Below are positions 8,711 through 16,761 of a DNA stretch of 47,946 nt, piece by piece. The first letter of the stretch is position 1. Every line of letters starts with the position of its first letter. Where the stretch lies: contig CALUJN010000085.1 of assembly GCA_944320985.1 (NCBI GenBank), forward strand, positions 1 through 47,946, read 5' to 3'. Made by a program: the position numbers and the translations under genes. The notes below the pieces were generated by a model. It was not told the origin of the DNA. It saw only the letters and a program-made list of their open reading frames with translations, and ran no database searches. Source of the DNA: an uncultured Alistipes sp. (lineage in GTDB: Bacteria > Bacteroidota > Bacteroidia > Bacteroidales > Rikenellaceae).

Positions 8711-8898
8711 GGTTTGAGGAGATTGCGGAATTCTATCCTTCTTCAGTTTGCGGAGTTGGAGGAATCATGCCCTCCCCCTTGGTTTGAGGAGATTGCAGAA
8801 TTCGCGGTCCCTTCCGGTTTGCGAGGTTGCCCCTCCCTCTGGTTTGCGGAGATTGCGGAATTTACGACCCCTCCCAGTTTGCGGAGACTACGGAATTC
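8711..8898 (-). repeat. Degenerate ~35-bp tandem repeat in the prs 3' UTR
   Basis: The plus-strand core GGTTTGCGGAGATTGCGGAATTC recurs, imperfectly, at 8711, 8745, 8781, 8816 (shortened), 8841 and 8876, with spacings of 34, 36, 35, 25 and 35. C/T-rich spacers such as CCCCTCCC lie between copies. It fills the gap between the prs stop (8917) and the shared terminator, so the prs transcript should carry the G-rich complement. No coding potential was seen, and the left part (8534-8700) has no clear unit. Confidence 0.78.
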
Positions 8899-8916
8899 AC
8901 CCCCCCCTCCCTTGGG

Positions 8917-9858
8917 TTATTTGAAGAAAATCGAGGAGATCTCCTTGTAGTTGTGCACCCGCTCGATGACATTGGCGAAGATGTCTGCAACCGAAAGAAC
9001 CGTGAATTTGTGCAGGTCCTTGTTGGGGTTGAGGGGAATGGTATCGGTGACGATCACCTCCTCGAGGGCGCTGTCGTTGATGCGCTCATAGGCAGGCCCC
9101 GACAGCACGGGGTGGGTGATGGCAGCCCGTACACTCTTGGCACCGCGGGACATGAGCATATCGGCAGCCATGCAGATCGTGCCGGCCGTATCGATCATGT
9201 CGTCGACAATCAGGATGTTGCGGCCCTCGACCTCACCGATGGCCGTCATCTTGCCCACGACGTTGGCCTTGGCGCGCTCCTTGTGGGAGATGATGATCGG
9301 CGTTCCGAGGTGTTTGGCATAGGTGTTGGCCCGTTTGGCGCCTCCCATGTCGGGAGCAGCGATCGAGAGATCCTCGATGTTGAGGCTCTTGATGTAGGGG
9401 ACGAAGATGCCGCTGGCGTAGAGAGCATCCACGGGAACGTCGAAGAAGCCCTGGATCTGGTCGGCGTGGAGGTCCATGGTCATTACCCGGTCAACGCCTG
9501 CAGCCATCAGCAGATTGGCTACCAACTTGGCTCCGATCGGTACGCGCGGACGGTCCTTGCGGTCCTGCCGGGCCCATCCGAAGTAGGGCATCACGGCCAC
9601 AACCTTGTATGCCGAAGCACGACGTGCGGCATCGATCATCATGAGCAACTCCATGAGGTTGTCCGAAGGCGGGAAGGTTGACTGGATGATGAATACCGTG
9701 CAGCCACGGATCGACTCATTGTAGCAGGGCTGGAACTCGCCGTCGCTGAAGCGCAGCACTTCGACCTGACCGAGCGTCGTGCCGAAACTGGCGGCAATCT
9801 TCTTGGCGAGGTATTCCGACCCGCGACCGGAAAAGATTTTGATTTTGTGGATAGCCAT
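8917..9858 (-). CDS. prs: Ribose-phosphate pyrophosphokinase (PRPP synthase)
   Basis: A 313-residue cytoplasmic enzyme that makes PRPP from ribose 5-phosphate and ATP for nucleotide, His and Trp synthesis. The length is typical. Visible landmarks are RQDRKDRP (about 97-104, ATP-binding flexible loop), DLHADQIQGFF (129-139, metal/phosphate contact) and the PRPP-binding signature VDDMIDTAGT (218-227). The ATG is at 9856-9858, with a TATCTTTG promoter box about 23 nt upstream. It is transcribed alone; a terminator of engB separates it from the upstream gene. Confidence 0.98.
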   Translation of the reverse strand: MAIHKIKIFSGRGSEYLAKKIAASFGTTLGQVEVLRFSDGEFQPCYNESIRGCTVFIIQSTFPPSDNLMELLMMIDAARRASAYKVVAVMPYFGWARQDRKDRPRVPIGAKLVANLLMAAGVDRVMTMDLHADQIQGFFDVPVDALYASGIFVPYIKSLNIEDLSIAAPDMGGAKRANTYAKHLGTPIIISHKERAKANVVGKMTAIGEVEGRNILIVDDMIDTAGTICMAADMLMSRGAKSVRAAITHPVLSGPAYERINDSALEEVIVTDTIPLNPNKDLHKFTVLSVADIFANVIERVHNYKEISSIFFK

Positions 9859-9881
9859 AGGTTACGAGGATTTTGACGATG

Positions 9882-9889
9882 CAAAGATA
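9882..9889 (-). promoter_or_regulatory. Minus-7 box of prs
   Basis: TATCTTTG on the minus strand (CAAAGATA on plus), 23 nt before the prs ATG. Confidence 0.7.
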
Positions 9890-9902
9890 GGATAATAGGA
9901 TG

Positions 9903-9925
9903 AAAAAATGCGCCCCGTGGGGCGC
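9903..9925 (-). terminator. Intrinsic terminator of engB
   Basis: On the minus strand GCGCCC, loop CACG and GGGCGC are followed by A and six T. It starts 17 nt after the engB stop. Confidence 0.82.
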
Positions 9926-9941
9926 TAATTATCAACAAAAA

Positions 9942-10535
9942 TTAAACTTTCAGACAAGAGTCGATAAAATCGAGAATTTCGTCGCGTCCGATTCCCTGTT
10001 CGGAGGAGCTGACCAGCATGGGCGGCAACTCCTCCCACTGCTCGGAAAGCGCACGGCGGAAGCGTTCGACGCTTTTTTCGCGCTGGGTTTTGGAGAGTTT
10101 GTCGGCCTTTGTGAAGATGATGCCGAAAGGAATGCCGTTCTCCCCGAGCATCTCGATGAAGCGCAGATCGATGCGTTGCGGCTCGAGCCGGATGTCGACC
10201 AGCACGAAGAGATAATGCATCTTTTCGCAGCGCAGCACGTAATCGGTGATGAGTTTCGAGAACTCGCCGCGCTGGATCTTCGACGTGCGGGCGCATCCGT
10301 ATCCCGGAAGGTCGACCAGATACCACGTGTCATTGATCCGGAAATGGTTGATCAGTCGGGTCTTGCCGGGAGTTCCGGAGACTTTGGCCAGGCCCTGACG
10401 CCCGGTGAGCAGGTTGATCAGGGATGATTTGCCGACGTTGCTCCGCCCGATGAAGGCGATGTCCGGCAGGTTGTCCTTCGGCACCTGTGAGATCCGTTCG
10501 GAGGAGCATTTGAATTCGGCTTTCGAGATTTGCAT
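9942..10535 (-). CDS. engB: Ribosome biogenesis GTP-binding protein EngB/YsxC
   Basis: A 197-residue TrmE-Era-EngA-EngB-Septin-family GTPase that helps assemble the large ribosomal subunit. The G1 motif GRSNVGKSS is at 30-38. The conserved SGTPGKT stretch (switch region) follows, then G3 DLPGYG, G4 TKAD and a late SSSEQG element in the G5 area. Length and motif order are typical. It has its own promoter and terminator. Confidence 0.97.
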   Translation of the reverse strand: MQISKAEFKCSSERISQVPKDNLPDIAFIGRSNVGKSSLINLLTGRQGLAKVSGTPGKTRLINHFRINDTWYLVDLPGYGCARTSKIQRGEFSKLITDYVLRCEKMHYLFVLVDIRLEPQRIDLRFIEMLGENGIPFGIIFTKADKLSKTQREKSVERFRRALSEQWEELPPMLVSSSEQGIGRDEILDFIDSCLKV

Positions 10536-10551
10536 CGGTCCGGTTTTTCGG

Positions 10552-10583
10552 CAAAGATAGCGTTTGTTGCGCGGATCACCAAA
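10552..10583 (-). promoter_or_regulatory. Promoter of engB
   Basis: On the minus strand TTTG (plus 10580-10583), a 20-nt spacer and TATCTTTG (plus 10552-10559) precede the engB ATG by 16 nt. Confidence 0.78.
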
Positions 10584-10614
10584 TTCCGGGCCGCGCTTCC
10601 GTCCTGTTGCCGGA

Positions 10615-11994
10615 TCAGCGGTGGCGGGGATAGCGGTTGTTGAAACGGTAGCCGACGCCGAGCATCAGAAAGTTGGGCATGTGGAAGTCGCGCAGACTGT
10701 ATCCGATGTGGATGAAGGAGTTGTGCATCACGGCCACTTTCAGGGCCAGTATCTGGTAGAAGGACCTCAGATCGCCACCCTTGTGCAGGACGTTGACCCC
10801 CATTCCGATTCCGATGTTGAAGTAGGGCATGACAAACTCCGCCCGGGCCGATACGCCGAGGGCGATCTGCCGGTCGAATCCGGGGTTGATGGTCTCGATC
10901 TGTGCCGTGGAGGCGATTTCTGCGGACGTGTCGTCCGAGATGACGTTGGCACTTCCGTCGTAGACGCCGTCCAGGGAGACTCCGGCGCGGAACATGTAGC
11001 CGAAGTTGTACATCGGCGCGAAGTTGAATCCCACGACGGTGTAGGCATCCGGGGCGGCATATTGTTTGTCTCCGACCTCGATTCCCCTGCGTCGCCACGA
11101 GCCGAAAAGTACCAGATCGTAGCTCATGTGTCGGGGGAAGTCCGGGTCGAGAGCCCGCGCCGGAACTTCGGGTGAGCGTCGTCCGAAGTTGTAGCTCAGC
11201 CCCATCCGCCCGCCGACGGAGTTGAGTCCGGCATTGGGAAATTTGGTGTTGCCGTTGGAGAAGTGGGTGAGGGCGATACCTGCCGAGAGGTCCACCTCGC
11301 GCATGATGCGCCATTTGAGCAGAAGGTCGATGTTGAGGTAGGCGTTGACCTTCGATCCCATCATCTTGTTATAGGGATTCGTCTCGGAGTCAAAGGGTTT
11401 CCATCCGAACGAAAGTCCGAAGTTCCATTCGTAATCGAACGTCAGGCGCGGGGCAAGTCGAGCGATGCGTGCCCCCTGGAAGAGGTACAGGGCAATGGGG
11501 TTACCTACTTCGGCGGGGCGTTGGAAGTCATAGTAGGCGATTCCGAGGCCCTGGTAGGCTCCGCCGTAGATGCGGTCGGGGATTGAACCGGGCCGGAACT
11601 GGAACGAATAGCGGAAGTGTCCCGAAAGTGCCAGATCGATGGGGCGTGCCGTGCGGTTTTCGCCCTTGAGAAACGGGTTGGTAGGGAAGACATACTCGGG
11701 ACGGAACTCGGCGCTGAGGCGGTGCATGAACCGATGCTCGGACCGCTGTGCCGTATCAAGGACGAAGAGGCTTCCGGTATGAAGATTTTCGGGTGGCCTC
11801 CTCCGGGGGGTATGATTCGTCGCTTTTCGGCTGCCGTCACGGTATCCGGCCTCGTATCCGGCTTCATATCCGGCCCTGTATCCGGCCAGCGAATCGCGGG
11901 ATGCGGATGTCGTTTGGGCCCGGACGGAGTGTATGCCGAGGAGGATTGCTCCGGCAAGGAGCAGGATGATCCGGTTCCGAACAGATCGATTCAT
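10615..11994 (-). CDS. PagL-like acyloxyacyl hydrolase family outer membrane protein
   Basis: A 459-residue exported protein. It has a signal peptide (about 1-27, ending SVRAQ), then a Gly/Tyr stretch made of four AGY-type tetrapeptides, then alternating aromatic segments typical of a beta barrel, ending in an aromatic YRF motif near the C-terminus. LTHFSNGNTKFPNAGLNS resembles the His-x-Ser-containing catalytic stretch of PagL lipid A 3-O-deacylases. If active it would trim an acyl chain from lipid A in the outer membrane. The third catalytic residue could not be placed. The ATG at 11994 is chosen because it starts the signal peptide; the frame is open 16 codons further. A near-consensus TATCTTCG lies on the minus strand at 12019-12026. 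Confidence 0.68.
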   Translation of the reverse strand: MNRSVRNRIILLLAGAILLGIHSVRAQTTSASRDSLAGYRAGYEAGYEAGYRDGSRKATNHTPRRRPPENLHTGSLFVLDTAQRSEHRFMHRLSAEFRPEYVFPTNPFLKGENRTARPIDLALSGHFRYSFQFRPGSIPDRIYGGAYQGLGIAYYDFQRPAEVGNPIALYLFQGARIARLAPRLTFDYEWNFGLSFGWKPFDSETNPYNKMMGSKVNAYLNIDLLLKWRIMREVDLSAGIALTHFSNGNTKFPNAGLNSVGGRMGLSYNFGRRSPEVPARALDPDFPRHMSYDLVLFGSWRRRGIEVGDKQYAAPDAYTVVGFNFAPMYNFGYMFRAGVSLDGVYDGSANVISDDTSAEIASTAQIETINPGFDRQIALGVSARAEFVMPYFNIGIGMGVNVLHKGGDLRSFYQILALKVAVMHNSFIHIGYSLRDFHMPNFLMLGVGYRFNNRYPRHR

Positions 11995-12080
11995 GGTGTG
12001 ACGGTTGCGTTTTGTCGTCGAAGATACGAAAAATATCCGCATTTCCGAACGCTTTCGGGTTGCTTTTGGCGTGCGGCAGG

Positions 12081-12115
12081 AAAAACGCCCTCATTCTGTG
12101 ACGAAGAGAGCGTTT
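12081..12115 (-). terminator. Intrinsic terminator of the arginine decarboxylase gene
   Basis: On the minus strand AAACGCTCTC pairs with GAGGGCGTTT (one G-T pair) across a 13-nt loop, ending in five T. It lies about 190 nt after the gene's stop, beyond a repeat. Confidence 0.82.
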
Positions 12116-12163
12116 CGTGTGATGTCGGCGCGATATCGGATGCGGCAGGGGACCCCTTGCCCC

Positions 12164-12281
12164 TTTCCTGCGGCCCTTCCTGCGGCCCTTCCTGCAACCT
12201 CTCTGCGGCCCTTTTTACGGCCTTCCTGCGGAGGTCTTTCCTGCGGTGGTCTTTCCTGCGGTGGTCTTTCCTGCGGTGGCC
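12164..12281 (-). repeat. 12- and 15-bp tandem repeats in the arginine decarboxylase 3' UTR
   Basis: Read on the plus strand, TTCCTGCGGCCC-type 12-mers start at 12165, 12177 and 12189 and decay to the right. TTTCCTGCGGTGGTC 15-mers follow at 12237, 12252 and 12267. The array sits between the gene's stop (12305) and its terminator (12115). It holds no gene. Confidence 0.8.
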
Positions 12282-12304
12282 CCCCCCCTGGTGCCCCTCC
12301 CGGA

Positions 12305-13699
12305 TCAGTAACCCAGGATGCGGAGCATGGAACGATAGGATTGCTCCTTGGCGAAAAGACGCGTGTAATATTCGTTGTTGGACTTGTCGCGGTCGATGAT
12401 GATGTGTTTCGGTGCCGGGATCAGGCAGTGCTGGATGCCGCCGAAACCGCCCAGCGACTCCTGGTAGGCTCCCGTGTGGAAGAATCCGATGTATTGGGTG
12501 TTTCCGGCCTCGAGTTTGGGAAGGAAGATGGCGTTCGAGTGGCACTCGGAGTTGTAGAAGTCCTCGCTGTCGCAGGTCAGGCCTCCGAGCAGCACGCGTT
12601 GGTACTCCTTGTCCCAGTTGTTTATGGCCAGCATGATGTAGCGCTGGTTGATGCCCCAGGTGTCGGGCAGCGTGGTGATGAACGACGAGTCGATCATGTA
12701 CCAGTTCTCCCGGTCGTTCTGCTGCTTCTGGTTGACGATCGAGTAGAGGGCCGCGCCGCTTTCGCCCACGGTGAAGGATCCGAATTCGGTGAAGATGTTC
12801 GGCTCTTCGATTCCGTTTCGCTGGCAGATGTTCTTGATCTGTGCGACGATCTCCTCGGTGAGGTATTCGTAGTCGTATTCGAAGTTCAGGGAGTTCTTGA
12901 TCGGGAATCCGCCTCCGATGTTGAGGCTGTCGAGTTCGGGGCAGCTGGCCTTCAGCTCGCAGTAGACGTTCATGCACTTCGACAACTCGTTCCAGTAGTA
13001 GGCCGTATCCTTGATTCCGGTGTTGATGAAGAAGTGCAGCATCTTGAGCTGGAACTTCTTGCTGTTTTTGAGTTTGGCCTTGTAGAAGGCGACGATGTCG
13101 TTGTAGCGGATGCCGAGACGCGAGGTGTAGAAGTCGAATTTCGGCTCCTCCTCGCAGGCGATGCGGATTCCGACCTTGCACTTTTTGGTGAAGGCGTCCT
13201 CGAAGAGGTCGAGCTCCTCCTTGTTGTCGAGCACGGGGATGGTGTTCGTAAAGCCGTCGTTGACGAGCTGGGCGATGTTTTCGACATACTGCGGGCGTTT
13301 GAATCCGTTGCAGATGATGTAACGGTCCTTGTCGATGATGCCGCTGTCGTAGAGGGCGTTGATGATATGGATGTCGTATGCCGAGGAGGTTTCGAGATGG
13401 ATATCGTTCTTCATGGCCTCTTCAAGCACGAAGGAGAAGTGACTCGACTTGGTGCAGTAACAGTAGTTGTACGACCCCTTGTAGTCGACCTTTGCCATCG
13501 CCACATTGAACATGCGTTTGGCCCGGTTGATCTGCTGGGAGATCTTCGGCAGGTAGGTAATCTTGAGTGGGGTTCCGTACTGTTTGATGAGTTCCATGAG
13601 GGGAATGTCATGGAAATTTAGCTCGTTGTCCTCGACGGAAAACTCATCCTGCGGGAAGTCGAACGACTGTTCGATCAGGTCGATGTACTTGTCTTTCAT
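12305..13699 (-). CDS. speA: Arginine decarboxylase, Bacteroidota short type (fold III PLP enzyme)
   Basis: A 464-residue PLP-dependent decarboxylase of the alanine-racemase fold, expected to convert arginine to agmatine for polyamine synthesis. The PLP lysine is Lys84 in YCTKSSH. HFFINTG and the Gly-rich NIGGGFPIKNS (phosphate binding) lie in the barrel, and TCDSEDF carries the Cys-Asp-x-x-Asp element near the active site. It is much shorter than the ~630-residue enterobacterial SpeA and matches the form found across Bacteroidota. The ATG at 13699 is preferred because conserved sequence (KDKYIDLIEQSF) begins there; the upstream in-frame extension is AT-rich intergenic DNA. The substrate is inferred from family resemblance. 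Confidence 0.85.
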   Translation of the reverse strand: MKDKYIDLIEQSFDFPQDEFSVEDNELNFHDIPLMELIKQYGTPLKITYLPKISQQINRAKRMFNVAMAKVDYKGSYNYCYCTKSSHFSFVLEEAMKNDIHLETSSAYDIHIINALYDSGIIDKDRYIICNGFKRPQYVENIAQLVNDGFTNTIPVLDNKEELDLFEDAFTKKCKVGIRIACEEEPKFDFYTSRLGIRYNDIVAFYKAKLKNSKKFQLKMLHFFINTGIKDTAYYWNELSKCMNVYCELKASCPELDSLNIGGGFPIKNSLNFEYDYEYLTEEIVAQIKNICQRNGIEEPNIFTEFGSFTVGESGAALYSIVNQKQQNDRENWYMIDSSFITTLPDTWGINQRYIMLAINNWDKEYQRVLLGGLTCDSEDFYNSECHSNAIFLPKLEAGNTQYIGFFHTGAYQESLGGFGGIQHCLIPAPKHIIIDRDKSNNEYYTRLFAKEQSYRSMLRILGY

Positions 13700-13859
13700 G
13701 GTCGCATTGGTGGTTTTTCGGGAATCCGGCTCGGCTACATGGCCGAAAAATGGTAAATGTAGCTCGGCTGGATTTTCCTGAATTTCGGGATGCAAAATAG
13801 GTGAATATTTTTTGTATAACCAACACTTTGCCGGATTATTTTGAAAAAGCCGGCCATAT

Positions 13860-13891
13860 TTTGCTTTTTTCTCCGAAAAAGGGTATTTTTG
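13860..13891 (+). promoter_or_regulatory. Promoter of the HU-domain protein gene
   Basis: TTTG (13860-13863), a 20-nt spacer and TATTTTTG (13884-13891), 37 nt before the GTG start. The 229-bp gap 13700-13928 between the divergent genes is AT-rich. No certain promoter for the arginine decarboxylase was found in it. Confidence 0.65.
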
Positions 13892-13928
13892 GAGCCGGAT
13901 TCAATGGACATTTTAGATAGTTTCGATT

Positions 13929-14732
13929 GTGCTGGTATCTGTTTTAACGCAATATCTGGAGTCGCATAAACGGCTTGTGGTGCCGCAGCTCGGCGCATTC
14001 ATCGTCAAGGAACCGGGACGCAGCGTCCTCTTTTCGGAGTTGCTCAAGCGGGACGACGGGGTGTTGCGGGGTTTGTTGCGCGAACGGGGTCTGAGCGATG
14101 TGGAGGCTGCCGGGGAGATCGACCGGCTGGTCTTCGAGGTGCGTCATGCCGTGGAACACGGCGGGGAGTTTCGCCTGGAGGGGTTCGGGACGCTGAAGCC
14201 GGGGCCCAACGCCACGATTGCGTTCCATTATGATCCGCAGGCTGTCGCGGAACCGGCGGCGGAAGCTGATGCAGCCCCGGCGGAGTCTCCGGCGCATAAG
14301 GCGTCCGCGGAGGCGCGCGAAACGGAGCCGTCGCCGTCCGCCATGCCGCACGGAAAGGCATCGCGGCCGCAGCATGCGTCGCAACTGCATCCCGAGCAGG
14401 TTGCCGAAGCGGTGCGGAACGCTTTTGCCGAGCCGCACGTGTCTCGCTCGGCGAAGATGAATCCCGATCCTTCGGTGCGGGGGCTTCGTTACGGCAAGCC
14501 GCCCAAGAATACCGATGCCTATACGTATGTGGACCGTGCGCCGCGCCGCCGGGCCGACTGGTTCATCTGGATCGGCGTGCTTGTAGCGGTTCTGGCGCTG
14601 GGGGCCATCGCCTTCGGCCTGTGGCATGATGCCCGCGAACAGCGGGCCGAAACGGAGTACATCGAACTGCCCGCCGTACCGCAGCCGGAAACGGCGGAGG
14701 ACGCGGAATCCGTACCTTCCACGGCCCAATGA
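13929..14732 (+). CDS. Membrane-anchored protein with N-terminal HU/CCDC81-like domain
   Basis: A 267-residue protein of unknown function. Residues 1-100 resemble the bacterial HU-CCDC81 domain (LTQYLESHKRLVVPQLGAF, then EFRLEGFGTL), a relative of the HU DNA-binding fold. An Ala/Pro/Glu-rich linker (about 100-210) follows, then one membrane helix (about 214-236, FIWIGVLVAVLALGAIAFG) and a short acidic tail. Related Bacteroidota proteins often carry a periplasmic SPOR domain, which is absent here. The start is the GTG at 13929, as no ATG lies before the domain. It could tie chromosome or cell-wall sites to the membrane, but this is inference. Confidence 0.7.
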   Translation: MLVSVLTQYLESHKRLVVPQLGAFIVKEPGRSVLFSELLKRDDGVLRGLLRERGLSDVEAAGEIDRLVFEVRHAVEHGGEFRLEGFGTLKPGPNATIAFHYDPQAVAEPAAEADAAPAESPAHKASAEARETEPSPSAMPHGKASRPQHASQLHPEQVAEAVRNAFAEPHVSRSAKMNPDPSVRGLRYGKPPKNTDAYTYVDRAPRRRADWFIWIGVLVAVLALGAIAFGLWHDAREQRAETEYIELPAVPQPETAEDAESVPSTAQ

Positions 14733-14896
14733 GGCCTCCGGCAGGATCCGTATTGCGCGGCTCGAGTTTTTTTCGGAAGCGGCGCAATCAACGGCATCAC
14801 CGGACCGTTTGCCGATAGGCGGACCGCGACGGCCCGGATGCATGAAAACCGCCCGAATGACCCGGCTGCCCGAAAAACGCCCGAACAGAGAGAAAA

Positions 14897-16210
14897 ATGA
14901 CAGAAATAACGACCGTAAAACAACGCTTCGGCATCATCGGCACCTCCCCCTTGCTGGACAGGGCGCTGGAGGTCGCCCTGCGTGTGGCCCCCACCGATCT
15001 GACGGTGTTGGTCACGGGGGAGAGTGGTGTGGGCAAGGAGTTTTTCCCGCAGGTGATCCACGCCTACTCTTCGCGCAAACACAACAAATACATCGCCGTA
15101 AACTGCGCGGCCATTCCCGAAGGAACGATCGATTCCGAACTTTTCGGACATGAAAAGGGGGCCTTTACCGGGGCTGTTGAAGCCCGCAAGGGGTATTTCG
15201 AGGAGGCCGACGGCGGAACGATCTTCCTGGACGAGGTGGCCGAACTGCCTCATTCGACGCAGGCGCGTCTGCTGCGTGTGCTGCAGACCGGCGAATTCAT
15301 CCGGGTGGGCTCCTCGAAGGTCCAGAAGACCAACGTGCGTGTGGTTGCCGCCACGAATGTTCATCTTTCCGAGGCCATTGCCGCGGGCCGTTTCCGCGAA
15401 GACCTCTACTATCGGCTGGCAACGGTGCCCATCTCGGTTCCGGCGCTGCGCGAACGCCCCGAGGATATTCCGTTGCTGTTCCGCAAATTCGCCGCGGATG
15501 TGGCCGTGCAGTATCGCATGCCGGCCGTGACGCTCGACGATGCGGCACGCGAAATGCTTAAGAATTACTACTGGCGGGGCAACATCCGCCAGTTGAAGAA
15601 CGTTGCCGAACAGATCTCGGCGATCGAACAGGTCCGGGTCATCACCCCCGAGGTGCTGTCCAAATACCTGCCTGTACAGGAGGGGGCCTCGGCCATGGCG
15701 GCGGCCGGCGCTCCGCGTATGGGCGACGATACGATGTCGACCGAACGCGAACTGCTCTACAAGGTGCTCTTCGACATGCGGGCCGACATCAACGACCTGA
15801 AGCGCATGATGGCGGAGTTGATCCGCAACGGAGGTGTGACGGCATCCGAACCGGTTCGTGATATCCGGGGGCTGCTGCCGACCTCGACCCAGAGCCGCTA
15901 CGTTCCGGCTGTACAGACTCCGGGAGCCTACGGACAGCCTGCCGGTCCGGCTTTCGGACAGCCCGCAGGCACCTTCGGCTCCTCGTCGGCACCGCTCTAC
16001 GAACAACCCTCGACGCCGGTTTATGCCGAGAGCGAGGAGGTGACGGACGAGCCGCCCCGCGAGAAGACCAAGGCCGACATGCAGCGCGAGCAGATCATCC
16101 GGGCGCTGAAGCGCAACAACGGACGCCGCCGTGAGGCCGCTGCCGAGTTGTTCATGTCGGAACGTACGCTGTACCGTAAAATCAAGGAGTTGGGCATCGA
16201 GGATGTCTGA
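14897..16210 (+). CDS. Sigma-54-dependent transcriptional activator (AAA+, Fis HTH, no receiver domain)
   Basis: A 437-residue enhancer-binding protein that remodels RNA polymerase-sigma-54 complexes with ATP. The AAA+ domain starts within 15 residues of the N-terminus: Walker A GESGVGKE (41-48), sigma-54 contact loop GAFTGA (88-93), Walker B GGTIFLDE (106-113). A Gly/Pro/Gln-rich linker (about 320-380) leads to a Fis-type helix-turn-helix (about 395-437). There is no receiver, GAF or other sensor domain, so activity may be set by expression level or a partner. lptE follows after 3 bp, so it heads an envelope operon. The preceding gap (14733-14896) shows no clear promoter. Confidence 0.93.
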   Translation: MTEITTVKQRFGIIGTSPLLDRALEVALRVAPTDLTVLVTGESGVGKEFFPQVIHAYSSRKHNKYIAVNCAAIPEGTIDSELFGHEKGAFTGAVEARKGYFEEADGGTIFLDEVAELPHSTQARLLRVLQTGEFIRVGSSKVQKTNVRVVAATNVHLSEAIAAGRFREDLYYRLATVPISVPALRERPEDIPLLFRKFAADVAVQYRMPAVTLDDAAREMLKNYYWRGNIRQLKNVAEQISAIEQVRVITPEVLSKYLPVQEGASAMAAAGAPRMGDDTMSTERELLYKVLFDMRADINDLKRMMAELIRNGGVTASEPVRDIRGLLPTSTQSRYVPAVQTPGAYGQPAGPAFGQPAGTFGSSSAPLYEQPSTPVYAESEEVTDEPPREKTKADMQREQIIRALKRNNGRRREAAAELFMSERTLYRKIKELGIEDV

Positions 16211-16213
16211 CGC

Positions 16214-16756
16214 ATGAAATATATGAAATACGACATGTTGAAACGCAGGAATCTGAAACGCCTTGTAGCCGTGCTGGGAGTTTGTCTGTTGGCCGGCTGC
16301 GGGGTGTCGATCAAATATTCGCTGTCGGGAGCCTCGATTCCTCCCGATGCCAAGACCTTCTCGGTGGCCTACTTCCCGAACAACGCCACGATGGTCTCGC
16401 CGATTCTGAGCTCGACGCTCACCGATGCGCTGGTGGACATGTTCTCGCGCCGCACGCGGCTCATGCAGGTCGACGAAGGGGGTGATTTCGCCTTCGAGGG
16501 GGAGATCACGAACTACACCTCGACGACCTCTTCGGTCTCGAGCGACGACTACGCGTTGCTGAACCGCCTGACGATTACCGTCAAGGTGCGCTTCACGAAC
16601 GCCCTGGATGAGAAGGCGTCATGGAACCGGACCTTCTCGGCCTACGAAGACTACGAGTCGACGCAGCTGCTGACCGAGGTCGAGGGAACGCTCATCCCCG
16701 AGATCGTCGACAAGATCGTGACGGATATTTTCCAGGCTTCGGCCTCCAACTGGTAA
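16214..16756 (+). CDS. lptE: LPS assembly lipoprotein LptE
   Basis: A 180-residue outer membrane lipoprotein, expected to plug and support the LptD barrel that inserts LPS. The signal sequence ends in lipobox LLAGC with acylated Cys29. It is followed by VSIKYSLSGASIPPDAKTF, a typical Bacteroidota LptE start, and alternating beta strands with a C-terminal helix. The start lies 3 bp after the sigma-54 activator stop and the next gene begins 5 bp after its stop, so the genes are co-transcribed. Confidence 0.88.
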   Translation: MKYMKYDMLKRRNLKRLVAVLGVCLLAGCGVSIKYSLSGASIPPDAKTFSVAYFPNNATMVSPILSSTLTDALVDMFSRRTRLMQVDEGGDFAFEGEITNYTSTTSSVSSDDYALLNRLTITVKVRFTNALDEKASWNRTFSAYEDYESTQLLTEVEGTLIPEIVDKIVTDIFQASASNW

Positions 16757-16761
16757 TCGGA

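Noticed and set aside
12005-13621. A 538-codon open frame antisense to the arginine decarboxylase gene
   Set aside because: It crosses the terminator and the repeat array and gives Val/Asp/Leu-rich low-complexity protein, while the opposite strand encodes a clear enzyme.
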